Assembly: GCA_020698575.1 (NCBI GenBank)
Contig: CM036247.1
Coordinates: 9,631,756-9,695,755, forward strand
DNA length: 64,000 nt
Source of the DNA: Bostrychus sinensis
Lineage: Eukaryota; Chordata; Actinopteri; Gobiiformes; Eleotridae
Direction: 5' to 3'
The notes under the pieces are model-generated. The model had not been told where the DNA came from, made no database searches, and was given only the letters and a program-made list of their open reading frames with translations. Below are positions 35,004 through 46,739 of this stretch, piece after piece; the stretch's first letter is position 1; every line of letters starts with the position of its first letter. A program made the position numbers and the translations under genes.

Positions 35004-35768
35004 GTAAGTGCACCTCATACTGTCGTGAACGAGTTAACGACTAGTTAAGACTATCAACCAAAGACAAATACTGTAGTGGTTTGAAGGCATAAAGTTGTTA
35101 GGAGCTATATAAGAGATATTCTTTGTTAGATCTTGCCTCTATTTAACACTTTAATATTGACATGGGGCCTTGGACTATTGTCCTGAACTATTCTCCAGCA
35201 ATAGAAGGTACTAATGTTACAGAGGAAAGACAGATTCAGATGGCTTTAGCATAAATGGAACAGCTCAGGGTTATGAAGGGTTAAAATTGTTTGCATAATG
35301 GGTTTGAATAAGGCATAAATAGTCTGTCTGCTAATTAACCCTATTCTTTTTAACTTTAATTTTTCTTTAAGTGCCACACTGTCCCATTGTGTGGCTTGTA
35401 CGTCATACTGAGTATGTATGGTATAGTATGTCGGCTTTACCAGACACTTGGGAATTTCTCTCATCTTGTTTGTGTTATAATATTAGCCATAGCCCCATAA
35501 TATGCCTCAGTAGGATCCAGTCAACTACAAAATGCCAGAGAGCAGCATAAACAGGAAACTTTAGCTTGATGTTAGGTACAGGAGATAGGTTTTTATCTTT
35601 CGACGGCTCCCTTTTTCATTAGGGGTCACCGTGATTTGGCAGGTTTTTAGGCCAGAAGCCCGGCCTATTACAAACAGCCACATACTGTGACTGGACTATA
35701 GGCAGTGTGGGTGAAGTGTCTTGCCCTGGGACACAATGACGTATGTGCGTTGAGTGAGGTTGATCGCC

Positions 35769-36308
35769 TAAAGGGCCATATTATATTTTCATTTATCTTT
35801 TAAAAAAAATCTTGGTCGAACCTAGAACAGCACTGCGCATTTTGTAACCTTTACATTATGTGATTTATGTATCATGTTACTTTACTGCCATAAAGAAAAA
35901 CAGGTGAAGAGACCAGCAGAGTGCAGCCGAGTGCAGAGTGTTTTCCTCTTTTAATCGCAATCAAAGAGAAAAAACTCATTAATGTTCTTAAACTTTTTTT
36001 ATTATTTAATTTTACTACAAAAATCTGTGAGGCATCAGTGAAAACAGAGCTATACACCCTTTTTTGGATAAATGAATGAGAGCAGACTGGATGTAGAGGG
36101 CTTGTTGATTGGTCAGCGCTTCCTGGAGTGGGCAGGGGTTCGTGCAACCAAATGTTCTAGGCCTCAGAACGGCTGTGCTAGAAAATACAGGATTACTCAA
36201 ACGTGAATGAAACAAAACACAACTCCAGGTATGTTTTGGTAAGGGAACAACATTACAACATGTTAGACAGCTCAGAAAAGTCTATTTTGCATAATATAGC
36301 CCCTTTAA
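35769..36308. mobile_element. TTAA-bounded short transposon (family T), fullest copy
   Basis: Starts CTAAAGGGCCATATTATATT and ends ttgcataatatagccccttt aa. About 540 bp, the opposite orientation to 31774-32290. The near-symmetrical AAAGGGGC/GCCCCTTT ends bounded by TTAA or CTAA suggest a TTAA target duplication, as used by piggyBac-type elements. This class assignment is inference. Confidence 0.7.
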
Positions 36309-36309
36309 C

Positions 36310-37262
36310 CTACTGCGCAACAGTTGCAGGAAATGGGATACTGGTGTGAAAATGTTTCATTAAAAACAGAAAGAAACACTGAATAGGCATTTGGGTACAG
36401 CTTCAGTCAGAAAAACAGTCTAACTTATAATGGTGCTAATTTAGTTAACAAAATTGCCCAACTGCACAAATATAACAAACTTAGTCTGTGTAAAGTTGAG
36501 TATATCTTATCTTGTGTTGCTTCAAGTTAGTTTAATATGCATTGATTGTTCCACTGAATTAAGTATAAATAGTTATTAGTATTATCAACAAAATGTGCAT
36601 AAACTGAAGGTGTGAGTGATTTTTCTAAGAAAGAAGAGAAAATCAGGCCATTGATCTTTCCAGTGAGCTCACAAAATAGGAAACATCACCTATTGATTCA
36701 CTTTTGCTTTTACTTGGAACAAATTAGGCAGAGTATGGTCACTTAACAAAGTGAGATACACTCAAATGTCTTACAAAAGAAGAAGTAAAGTTATTCAGGG
36801 AGGAGGAGGAGAAACAAAAAGAACTAAATCTGTGGAGTTTTTCTTCTTGGGCTAGGACAGAGCATCCTCTATGCTTCTTGTAAATCAAGAATTTACCAGG
36901 AAGATACTAAGGATGTATTTGTCCTCTAGTCAAGGAAGGAGACAGTTCACGATTTGTTTCTATTTCTATTGTGCTTTAAATTTTCATAAAAAATGCAAAA
37001 AAAAAAAAAAAAAAAAAAAAACAATACTAGTTGCACATAAAATTATTATTCCTACTGAGGCATATTATTATTAAGTGTTTTATTGAATGCAAACTTGGTG
37101 GTTTCTTTTTTTCTTTCTAGCTGCATTTGGAGTTGCATTTATGAAAATTAAGGAAGTTGTGTGGTTACATTTACTCCTAAAAGTTATAACCTAACTCACA
37201 ATATGGTCCTTTCCACAGAAATAAATAAATTAAATAAATACAAAATTATAATAAAAATGAAT
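36310..37262. other. Intronic sequence, nothing recognised apart from a poly-A run
   Basis: A25 at about 36997-37021. 36330-36700 is moderately complex AT-rich sequence. Confidence 0.4.
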
Positions 37263-37470
37263 AATGCATTCTAGACACTCAAAGTTGCTTTACAGTTTGG
37301 TGCATTATTCATTCACTCTTGGTGGTGATGAGCTCCTTCTGTAGCCACAGCTGCCCTGTGGCAGACTGACGGAAACGTGGCTGCCATTATGCGCGTACGG
37401 CCTCTCAGACCAACACCAAACACACAATCACACAAATTCATACAGGCAAGGCGGGTGAAGTGACTGTGGG
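37263..37470. repeat. Teleost interspersed repeat (tgtagccacagctgccct family), second copy
   Basis: ctagacactcaaagttgctt tacagtttggtgcattattc then tctgtagccacagctgccct gtggcag and acgtggctgccattatgcgc, ending gcgggtgaagtg. Same orientation as 33735-33975. Confidence 0.7.
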
Positions 37471-37479
37471 GTCAAATGC

Positions 37480-38480
37480 CAATGACGAGCACTTACGCAG
37501 TCACTTCACCCATTGACTTCCATTCATTCTGAGCAAATAAAAGTATGTGGCTTCCATACCTGAGGTATATATGTTTGGATAGTGCTTGATGCCATGAGCG
37601 TGCATGTGAAAATGCTTTTTGCTTTGTTGTTGTGCACTTTGCGCACTGCTGTGCGGACACAATAAGCCCTGCGCCACTCTTGGCACTCGGGCCTAATAAA
37701 GGTATAAACACTGATTTGCAAGCTACTGAGTGAACTATAACTAACTAACTCTCAGTTTTCTTTTCTTGATTATATGAACAATGGCATTGGTCAGCAGAAA
37801 TTCACTTCACTATTTACTTTGTTATGGTATAACAGAATAAAAGTAAAATGTTCTGGTGACATGGGTGAGCTGAATACACATCGATAGTGCAGTGAGGGCC
37901 AGAGCCAGATGATGCACTGTAGATCAGAAGTTAATGCTGGCACAGGTGGAAAGGTGTCAGTTGTGTATAGGACTGCACATTAAGCAGATGGTCATAATGT
38001 TATGCCAGTCTGTACAATATCAGTGCAAAGATTAGCAAACATCTTAACTGGACAACTGTACCCAATATAACTTGAGAGCCATATTAAAAAGTGATTGCCC
38101 ATACTGTATTAGCACGGGTAACATTTATATAGCAGTGTACAGGTTAATATTTTGATATTAAGGAGCCAGCTACATTACATTACATTATATTGCTTAGATT
38201 GAATGCCTTATATTAAAGTAGTCTTCCTCTGTTAGCTTTGGAGCCACAGATGGGCTGCACAGAGAGGAAAGTGAGGCGGGAGTCAGCTGAAGATTATTCA
38301 GTGCCAGTCATCTTCTCTCGGTTTGAGAAACTCGGAGAGAATTGTGCTGACGTTTCCATAGCAACACAGCTTGTCGTTCTGTTGTGCCGTTTTCTTTTTA
38401 TTTCTGATCTTTTATCATTTTGTGCTTTGTAATTAGTGAATTCATTCAAATAAGATTTCAGTGCTCCTTGAATTAGTGGG
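37480..38480. other. Intronic sequence, nothing recognised
   Basis: 38220-38440 is locally repeat-poor. A 64-codon frame at 38238 has no splice or homology support. Confidence 0.4.
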
Positions 38481-38484
38481 CGAC

Positions 38485-38620
38485 GTCTCTACCTCGCTAG
38501 TCCCAAGCCTGGAAAAAAAACAAAAGTCGTGTCAGAAAAGGCATCTGGCATAAAAAGTTAAAAGAAGCCATTATTCCTATGGGAATAATTGACTGTGGCA
38601 ACCCCGAAATGAAAGTGAGC
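38485..38620 (-). repeat. GCCGGATGCCCTTCCTGACAC family repeat, reversed
   Basis: gtcccaagcctgg then gtcgtgtcagaaaaggcatc tggcataaaaag is the reverse complement of the unit at 17284 and 41285. Confidence 0.6.
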
Positions 38621-38699
38621 CACAGAAATAGATTTTCCACCTTAAAATATTTGAACCAGAGACACTCAAATAAAATTATCAGACAAATGAATAACATGT

Positions 38700-39560
38700 A
38701 AATGATTTTATTAGATTATTAGAATTTGATATGATCCATGTTTATTCAATTAAATAAAAAAAAAAGGGCAATTAAAAAGGCATGTAGCGCTGAATGCAGC
38801 TGAATAACAGCATAATAAATACATAATTTCTAGTGTAAAGTCTAGTGCAACATTGCCAAACATATCCATGTTTCATGTTTGCCTTTTTTCTATTCCTGTT
38901 CCTCTTTTTGGTGCTGTTTCTCTGTAAAACTAGACATTGCCAGTGCTAAAATACAGCCTTCCCTTTACTACAGTATATTGGAGCCATTAATTCAACAGCC
39001 AATGGGAGCCCCCCTTATTGGTGTGTGCCAGTGTATTAAACTCATTAATAATAAAGCCTATTTTACGTCTTAAGATGTCAATTTGTTGTTAGGTGATTAA
39101 ACTGTTTTCCTCACATCCATCTAATTAATCACATTCTTTTCTTGAGCACTTCAGCATTTTATCTAATTGGAAAAATGTTTGCGCCGAGAAATTACCTTGT
39201 GTATTTCTCAGGAGTTTTATTTTGGCGGTCAGGCTATTTTCCCTTTTCTTCTCACTTAATTGAAAGCTTTATACAAACTACATGATTTCCTTAATGACCC
39301 AAATGAGATTTTCTGGATTCATGCAGCCTCACTCTATTTTTGAATTTATCTGCAAGTGTAAAATGCCTAATTGGTGTGTGCACAAACGAAACTCAATAAG
39401 TGTATTATGATGTCTGACTGATTGCCTGCCAGCGTCTCGGCAAGATGTTAATGAACTGTGAAGATGGGGAAAAAAAGTCCCCTTTCATGAATTAATTTTT
39501 ATTAACAGCCCAATTAAAGCAATTTTATAAACACAGATTTACCTCTTGAATTACAAAGCA
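38700..39560. promoter_or_regulatory. Long repeat-poor, TAAT-rich block; candidate conserved enhancer
   Basis: About 860 bp with almost no recognisable repeat, in an intron that is otherwise repeat-dense. Rich in homeodomain-type cores (ctaattaatcac at 39120-39131, cattaattcaacagccaatg with an inverted CCAAT box, tcacttaattgaaag, catgaattaatttttattaa), together with ATTTGCAT-like and TTTATA motifs. No frame or splice sites. The texture is that of vertebrate developmental enhancers; conservation not testable here. Confidence 0.35.
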
Positions 39561-40329
39561 TTGGGCATTTGTTGTTAGTGGAAAACAAACAAAGCATACA
39601 AAAAAAAAAAAAAAAAAAGGAAATTAGAAGTGACTTCACATTCTACTACTTTTACTTGAGTACATTTCTGAGGAAATTTTTGTTCTTTTACTATTTTTTT
39701 TTTTATGTCTAAATGAATCAAAGTATTTTGGCAAGACACTGCAGGTGAATAGGGATTTTCTTTTAAACAAATATCTTGTGTCTTTCTACTTTTTGTCACT
39801 GGCTTAAAGATAGGGAAAAATGTTTTGTAAGTTTTGAGTCATTTACTGTTGTCATATGAAAATTAGGCATTATATATGCAATAATGCGCAAATTTGCACA
39901 TATTTCTAAAAACAAAATCTGAATATTTTGAAAGAGCCAGGCTTAAAATTTTTGATACTGAGAGATTTGGATATCTTATTTTTTCTTAAAATACTGACAA
40001 TAGCCTTAGAAAATGTAATTTTGCCTTGTTTTTTAGGAGTAAAATGCCAAGTAAATCAGGCTAGGAATTATATATCAACAAATCCCTCAAAGAAAACCTT
40101 CAAAATATTAAGTACAATACTGAAAATGTTTGTGCTTGTGCATGTAGATGCTAGAGACGTGAAGATATCTGACTCAGTGTGAGAGACAAACTCATTTTGA
40201 GAAAACCTTTAAAATTCATATTTCCAAAAGAAATCTACTGATACAAGTGAATAAATGTATTTAACTAAACACTTTAATGTGTAATTTTGACATTTTCTTT
40301 ATTTCAGTGTTAAAGCAAACTGGTCCAAA

Positions 40330-40525
40330 ATGTCAAATAAATAAATAAATAAATAAATAAAAAGGTTTTGCATGTAGTGTCTCCCCTTAATGGTAGACTA
40401 GGTAGTAGCAGTAAAAGTAATTGCAGTAGTAGTAGTAACAGTAGTAGTAGTAGTAGTAGTACTAGCAATAGTAGTTGTAGCAGTAATACTGTACAATCAG
40501 TAGTAGCTGTAGTGGTCATAGTTGT
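40330..40525. repeat. AAAT tetranucleotide run and AGT-rich array
   Basis: (AAAT)7 at about 40335-40362, then an imperfect AGT array at 40400-40515. Confidence 0.8.
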
Positions 40526-41284
40526 ACAATTTGCTGTGTAGTTACAAAATAGATCTTTCAGAACTGTTTTTACATAAATAAACATTGCATTCAGTACCAT
40601 TGTTATAAAAACTCTAATAGTAGTATTGAACTAATAAATGATGTACACAGAGCTGCGATACTTAGTCAAATATGATGCTTAATTATAGGATGTTGCCAAG
40701 AAAAAAAAAAGATTTTTACCAACTTATCTCCAGAGTTTTCCAGGTAAAATTCAAGGAGCTGAATTTGGCAGCATTACATTAATACAAATAAATGCCATTT
40801 TGGATAGTTTTGAGACATAGTTAATACCTAAAGGCCATTTTGAACTTTTACTCTGGGTCTGAATACTGTCATGGAGGTCTTCATTTTTGGCTTGTGCCTC
40901 AGATAGCACTGTACTTCCTGTTTGATCCCAGAGCGAGGCAGCGTAATCTGTTTAGAGAAGATGCCACTGAAGACCAGGGTTTATCAGTGCTGCAGGGTGT
41001 AGCCAGATAACTCTAACACAACTGGGAAATCCCTCACTGTTTTATACACTTTGGGTCTGCAAAAATGCCAAAATGTTAAAATGTTGTAGGGAATATTTCA
41101 GTATTTTACTAGAGATATTGCAAGCAGGGGTTTACAAATATACTGTATTTACATGCATTTATTTTGACACATACTAATCACCAAATACTAATCATTTGTA
41201 CAGGAACTTTAATGTGGCTGCCTGGACCCTTCCTTAACTGCATATACAGCATTGTAAATATCTTCCAGGGACCATGTCTTGGTT

Positions 41285-41395
41285 TTATGCCCGACACCCT
41301 TCTTGACACAACCCTCTCCATTTATTCTGGCTTGGGACCGGCACAAAGAGTATACTGGCCTCTTGCCCCTTGCAGCTGGATTTACCCCATTTACA
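41285..41395 (+). repeat. GCCGGATGCCCTTCCTGACAC family repeat
   Basis: ttatgcccgacacccttctt gacacaaccctctccattta then cttgggaccggcacaaagag. Diverged copy in the same orientation as 17284-17383. Confidence 0.65.
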
Positions 41396-41461
41396 GTTGT
41401 GGATATTTAATCTGTGTTTCACTGCTCCTGTCTGCTTCTTCATATTGAACAACATTAACAA

Positions 41462-42422
41462 TAGAGCTGGCACTCACAGGGTATCTCCCGAAACATGACA
41501 CATGGCTCACAGTATTAATATCTCAATATGGCGATATTGAGATAATCAATATATTGCACAAGAAAGCCTTAGATATATCACTGAACATTTTTTTTCTTTT
41601 TCTTTTTTTTTTGTCTGTATTAATTGTGTTTTTGTGAGTTATAAAGGGCTTTATACATGTATGTTACATATTATGGCTACATTAGGCAAGGCAAGGCAAG
41701 GCAAGTTTATTTGTATAGCACAATTCATACACAGAGCAATTCAAAGTGCTTTACAGAAAAAAAAGGCAAATTTAAAAGTACAAAACACAATTAAAACAAT
41801 AAAATCAAATTTAAAGAGACACATTATGCCACTGGAGCCGCAGAACAGTTTCAGATTGGTATCGATACCAGACTTACTGGTATGGAAAGTATCGGTTCTT
41901 TGGTATTGATTTGCACATTACTAATTTATAAACTTAAATAAACTTTAAGAAAAAAAAAAAAAAAAAACTTTATTTAACCAGATAGCTCGACTGAGAACCA
42001 ATTTTTATTTTCATTGACGACCTGGCCAAGAGGCAGCAGCATGAGATAAAGCACCTCAGAAGAATAATCCCAATACAAAAACTAATATAGGACAGTTAAA
42101 ACAAGAAATCGACTATCATACAATAAATACAATGAAACAACAAGTCCTTTTTCCAAAAGCAATTAATCCACATTAGTCAGTCTGATATTTATTTATTAAG
42201 TATTTAGAAATATTTTCATTTGTGTCACAGTAGTTCTTAGAAGTGCTGTGCTGCCCTCTACAGTCCTGGCAGAATACTTGACCGCTTTTGGCCAATTTGA
42301 CTGTGAAAGCTTTGCAGCGCTGTAGCACCATCATTATGCATGACGTCACAAAGTATCAATTTCAGTATTGCCTCACAAAATATTGCAATATATCTCAAAA
42401 GTGATATTTTGTTCCAGCCCTA
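41462..42422. mobile_element. Composite hAT-like element with nested repeats (about 961 bp)
   Basis: Left end TAGAGCTGGCACTCACAGGG and right end TTTTGTTCCAGCCCTA, with subterminal aatatcgccatattgag-type sequence on both sides. Flanks are ATTAACAA (41454-41461) and ATTAAAAG (42423-42430), 6 of 8 identical. Inside are ggcaaggcaaggcaaggcaa then gtttatttgtatagcacaat (41686-41760), a piece of a GGTATCGATACC-type element (41855-41910) and an ACTTTATTTAACCAGATAGC LINE-like fragment (41967-42160). Confidence 0.6.
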
Positions 42423-42429
42423 ATTAAAA

Positions 42430-43198
42430 GAGTCTAGACTGCAGCCGACGGGGAAAGTCCACTCAGCTAGTGATACTTCACTTCCTGTGCCAAATACAAA
42501 AACTTTTTTAAAAATGCTACAAACTGTATATTTATTTATGATATTGATAGAATAAAGTTGGTTATGGTTATTGTTAGAAACTTGAGCATTGTTTCCACCA
42601 GAAGAGGAGGTAGTGGAGCTCCACTTTCCCAATCAGCTGCAGCCAGACCCTTCTCACCCTAATTGACAATATATGACACTTTAGATGTTTTTATGTAGAA
42701 GCTAATATTTGGGTCAGCTCTCACCAAACAAAATGTAGCAGAAGTACACTATTTCTTCTATAGCTTCTTCTTTAGTGGCATTATAATAAATTTGCATATA
42801 CCTCTTCCCTGACTGCTGGGGTAAAACTTTTCAGTAAAGTTTGTTCTTTTCATCCCGGCTGGTGATGAAGGCGTCGAGTGGTGGCTTCATTTGCTCTGAG
42901 CTGCCGCTGCCGTGATTACCTCCTCTTCTGCAGAGACAAGTTATGAGCCAATGATTAAAATGTAAAAAAAAAAGTCGTTTTTGCAGTTTCTTCCTTCGAG
43001 ATTGTGTGAAATTCTCCCTCTGCTTTTTGCACCGCCGTTACACCTCCCAGACGATGCATTCGGGAGCCTCAGGATTTTTAATATCACTTGTAGACTTTGT
43101 AATGTGTTCTGTGAAAACCCTCAGAGACACATTCTTTTCTATCTACATATCTGAATGCACCTTTTTCATGTTACCTTTCGCATATGTCTTTTTTTCAG
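42430..43198. other. Distal part of intron before cdk14 exon B
   Basis: No element recognised. 42830-43190 is moderately GC-rich and repeat-poor, leading into the polypyrimidine tract. Confidence 0.4.
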
Positions 43199-43293
43199 CC
43201 TACAAGCCCGAAGTTTGGAAAGGCAGACTCCTATGAGAAGCTGGAGAAGCTCGGAGAAGGTTCATATGCCACAGTCTACAAAGGGAAAAGCAA
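43199..43293 (+). CDS. cdk14: cdk14 exon B: start of kinase domain, glycine-rich loop
   Basis: A 95-nt internal exon with a polypyrimidine tract plus cag acceptor, donor gtaagt, entry phase 0, and two bases of a Lys codon left over. It encodes PTSPKFGKADSYEKLEKLG, then EGSYATVYKGKSK. SYEKLEKLGEGSYATVYKG is kinase subdomain I: strand beta1 and the ATP-binding glycine-rich loop GxGxxxxV, with Ser-Tyr-Ala in place of the CDK1/2-type GTYG sequence. The TSPK segment is a minimal proline-directed phosphosite next to the kinase domain. The split Lys codon is completed by the first base of the next exon at 45605. Confidence 0.95.
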
Positions 43294-43557
43294 GTAAGTT
43301 GTTGTCTTTACTCGGTATGTTTAAGCATTGGATTATAATTGTTTTGCATAAAAACAGTGGGTGGGCAGTAATTTTAGTTTCTCGTTATCAGACTGAACAA
43401 TGGTAGAAAATAACTAGATACCTAAATAATTAAGTAGATTTGAAAAACATTTGTTACATTTGAGTACATTTTTGAAGGAAGATTTTGACAGATTTTTAAG
43501 TCTCTAAAGGTGTTAAAACATTGTTTTGACCTTAGTGGCAAAGTGAGTCCTGGACCC

Positions 43558-43585
43558 TAGTAGTAGTAGTAGTAGTAGTAGTAAA
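43558..43585 (+). repeat. (TAG)9 microsatellite
   Basis: Clean trinucleotide run 270 bp after exon B, followed by A17 at about 43621. Confidence 0.9.
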
Positions 43586-43726
43586 TGTAGTGGTAAAATG
43601 TACTATGCAAATGCAAATGCAAAAAAAAAAAAAAAGAGCAATCTTTCAAAGCAAGTATAGCTGTAATAATTTTGTTACGTTTTGCTTTTACTTAAGGAGC
43701 AATTCTAGTAATATTGATGCAAGTAC

Positions 43727-44305
43727 TAGAGGTTGACCGATATTTTTTTTTTTTTTGTTTGTTTGTTTTTTTGTGGCTGATGCTGATTTTTAAAATTCAT
43801 AGCAGTCAATGGCCGATAAACACTGCCAATCTTTTAATGGTTCATATGCAGGGCTGATTTTCTTAATTTTATGAAAGTAATTAAATTTATATAGCCATGT
43901 CTCCTAGTACTACTTATTAAAAAGCAAACAACTGTGTTAGAATTGGACAGTGAGAACAGTTAAAGATGAGTTTTTTGAGAAAATCAATAAGTCTACCTCA
44001 GTCAAACCTGCTGTGCGAGTAGAGCTTGGGGAGAGCTGCAAAATGCATTTAATTTTTTTGTTCCACCAGGTTCTATGCCAGAGGAATTGGCAAAATCATT
44101 TTATTGCCGTTTTGAGCTGAGATAAAGCATTTTTGGATGTTTATTATGAACTGCTGAGTAAGAGCCTGAACTGCTACGTGACGGGTAGGGAAGCTGGGGT
44201 CCTTCAGTCACAGGGTTGCCCAGACATGTGCCTGATTGACGATTGACTACAAAAGGCAAAAATTGGCTCGATATATTGACCGACGGATATATCAGTCGAC
44301 CTCTA
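43727..44305. mobile_element. DNA transposon with TAGAGGTTGACCGATAT ends (579 bp)
   Basis: Inverted ends TAGAGGTTGACCGATAT and ATATATCAGTCGACCTCTA. Target duplication GCAAGTAC (43719-43726) versus GCTAGTAC (44306-44313), 7 of 8. Contains ggctgatgctgattttt and agtcaatggccgataaacac near the left end. Non-autonomous, 8-bp duplication, hAT-like. Confidence 0.88.
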
Positions 44306-44357
44306 GCTAGTACAGTATACAGCTTACTTATATTAAGGGCAAATAGGTGCTCTGAAG

Positions 44358-44567
44358 TAGGGCTGCAACAACTAATTGGATCAATTGATTATAACTGATT
44401 ATTGAAATAATCATCAACTAATTTAGTAATTGTTTAATGGGAACTGTAAAACACCACAGGTTTTTAACCATTTTACTCATGCTTCACTATTCAATTATTA
44501 ATCGATTAATTGTAAAAATAAACAACAGATTAATCAATTATCAAAATAATTTTTAGTTGCTGCCCTA
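44358..44567. mobile_element. Short hAT-type MITE (210 bp)
   Basis: Ends TAGGGCTGCAACAACTAATT and TTTTTAGTTGCTGCCCTA with AATCGATTAATTG-like subterminal motifs. Flanks are CTCTGAAG and CTCTCCAG (6 of 8). Same family as 7192-7680 with a shorter interior. Confidence 0.85.
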
Positions 44568-44569
44568 CT

Positions 44570-45604
44570 CTCCAGATAGTGGCACAAAGGAACATATGTC
44601 AATAATTTAGAAAAATATGGCAAATACTCAATTTTAGACTAACAAAGGCACATATTTTGAATCACTCTGCCACTGGCAAGCCATCTAAGTTGGTTCTTTT
44701 GGCCTCTCATTCATAAAAAGTCTATAACAGAGAAAGCTAGTGACATTCATTTTAGTAAATTTGATCTGTAGCAATTATCAATCTTGCAAAACTTTATCAA
44801 AATCTCGCAATAGTTTTTTTGGGCTGTTGCTTTTTTTTTCTTCCCGCACCTCATTTTTAATATATATTTTTTTCACCATGTCCCCTCCTGGGCTCCATAT
44901 ATTTTAGTTAAGTTTTAGGGTCGCCATTAGCATCATGTCTTCTAGGTAAACAAGGCTAAATACTGTTTAATACAAAAATCACATGACTGCAGCAATAGAC
45001 TGCAATAGACTGAGCAGAGAGCTGGGGACTATTCTCTTTGTGGATGTAATCAAAGCCAAAAATCCAGTTAGAGGGCTTAACTGAGCTATGAGCATAATCT
45101 CTGCATGTAAACGCAATGACTATCTTACCCTGTTACTCCTCTAAATGGGCATCATGCAGACAATAGCAATATGGCTGTTAGCTGAGATATAATATATTAA
45201 TAGTAATAGCATTAAAATACAGTCTAATGTAAATAATTTAACCACACACTATAATCTCCATGTTTCTGTTCAGTGGTTTGATACTCATGGTCCACTCTCA
45301 GTACTTCATGACGCCCACGTGTTAATTAAATTTAGAAAAGTGAATTTCACACATTGTAAATATCTGAAACACTGTAATCTCTCCTATAATGATGTTATTG
45401 CTACAACAGCAGTGATTGGTGAGCCTCCTTCACTCAGTAATCCCGCGGCCTTGTCCTCCAGTCTCACTCCACTGAAGCCCAATTACATTTCTACACTGTT
45501 ACAGCATCAATGGATTCAATAGGAACTTCTTTTTTTATATTGGATAAAAAAAAGTTTAAGATTAGCATGCATTGTTGATGTGTTTTTGCTCTGCGTGGTT
45601 TCAG
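44570..45604. other. Remainder of the intron before exon C
   Basis: AT-rich, no element identified; ends with the ggtttcag acceptor. Confidence 0.4.
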
Positions 45605-45684
45605 GGTGAACGGGAAGCTGGTAGCTCTGAAGGTGATTCGTCTGCAAGAGGAGGAAGGGACACCTTTTACAGCCATAAGGGAAG
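45605..45684 (+). CDS. cdk14: cdk14 exon C: catalytic lysine and PFTAIRE helix
   Basis: An 80-nt internal exon, acceptor ggtttcag, donor gtaaga, entry phase 2 and exit phase 1. It encodes VNGKLVALKVIRLQEEEG followed by TPFTAIRE. The Lys of VALK is the ATP-anchoring lysine of subdomain II. PFTAIRE is the alphaC cyclin-binding helix, at the position of PSTAIRE in CDK1/2; its Glu is expected to pair with the VALK lysine in the active state. This motif identifies the CDK14/15 subfamily. A large palindrome begins about 0.4 kb downstream of the donor (see 46083-46627). Confidence 0.96.
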
Positions 45685-46082
45685 GTAAGAAAGAGTGAGG
45701 GCATGGCAGAAATTATATGTAATTTGACCAAGAGAGACCTAAAACAAACACAGATGGAAATGGAGAGGCTGAGGAGGCTGATGGTTCTGCTGCTGCGGTG
45801 GAGTTGGGGGTGTGTAGCTGAACAGCAGGATGACTGAGGGGAGAGGTCATGTATCAGGGCATTAAAAAGCATTAAAAGTTATTAAATTGCTTCCAACAGG
45901 CAATGCCATTTTTAAATAGTTCTGAATAAAATCGCTGACATTATTAGTTTCATTCATGAATATAAATACTTTCATATAAATAATAATTCACCATTTTTGT
46001 ATCCAGGCTTGGGACCTGCACTTAGAATGGCTGAATCTTTTCTTCTTTTTTTTTTTTTTCTTTCTTAATGCAAACTTGTGTG

Positions 46083-46627
46083 GAAGCAAACTTGTCTCAT
46101 CACATTTTGAATTTTAAATGCCTTTGAATTTCTTCCATTGATTTTTTAAAACACTGAAATAGGAGTCTGAATTGTTTTGTCTATAAATTTCAGTCACTGA
46201 AATTTCAGCATCTAATTTTCACTGCATTATTTCAGTGTAAAAAATTTCAGAATAAAAAATGAGCCTTTAAAAATTTCAATGCATATATTTTCGAGTCCTC
46301 AAATTCGATTGGCCAAATTCAGAGTTTAAAATACGCCGTCAAAAAAAAATGGCCTGAAATGTCCGCCTGACTTGCCCCATTTGTACCATTCAAATTTTGC
46401 CAATCGAATTTGAGGACTTGAAAATATATGCATTGAAATTTTTACAGGCAATTTTTTTATTCTGATATTTTTAACACTGAAAAAATGCAGTGAAAATTAG
46501 ATTCTGAGATTTCAGTGACTGAAATTTATAGACAAAAAAATCAGACTCCTATATCTGTGTTAAAAAATTCAGTGGAAGAAATTCAAAGGCATTTAAAATT
46601 CAAAATGTGTCGAGACAAGTTTGCTTC
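46083..46627. repeat. Long near-perfect palindrome (238-bp arms, about 69-bp loop)
   Basis: 46083-46320 (gaagcaaacttgtctcatca to attggccaaattc) is inverted at 46390-46627 (caaattttgccaatcgaat to cgagacaagtttgcttc), with only scattered mismatches and 1-2 base indels. The loop is 46321-46389. The arms carry internal tttcagtcactgaaattt palindromes. This is probably a fold-back MITE. It lies 0.4 kb after cdk14 exon C and would form a long RNA hairpin in the pre-mRNA. Confidence 0.9.
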
Positions 46628-46739
46628 TATACCTTGTCACACAAAAACATTATGACGCTTTATACTGGAGCTTTTGAACTTGCAGCAAGAAATGCTACCT
46701 GTGGCAATTTGGGCTTAGTGAGAATGAAGCCAAAAGGTC

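Noticed and set aside
34544..35018. Other-frame and minus-strand frames of 70-104 codons over the first kinase exon
   Set aside because: Shadows of the GC-rich cdk14 exon; only the 34773 frame matches CDK14 and has fitting splice phases.
31829..36147. Similar peptides (PTPGS, DQSTSP and VCSHSFIQK segments) predicted at 31829 and, reversed, near 36050
   Set aside because: Both lie in copies of the same short transposon (family T); similarity reflects the repeat, not a gene family.
45516..45872. 118-codon minus frame across cdk14 exon C
   Set aside because: Antisense shadow of the exon and flanks with no homology.
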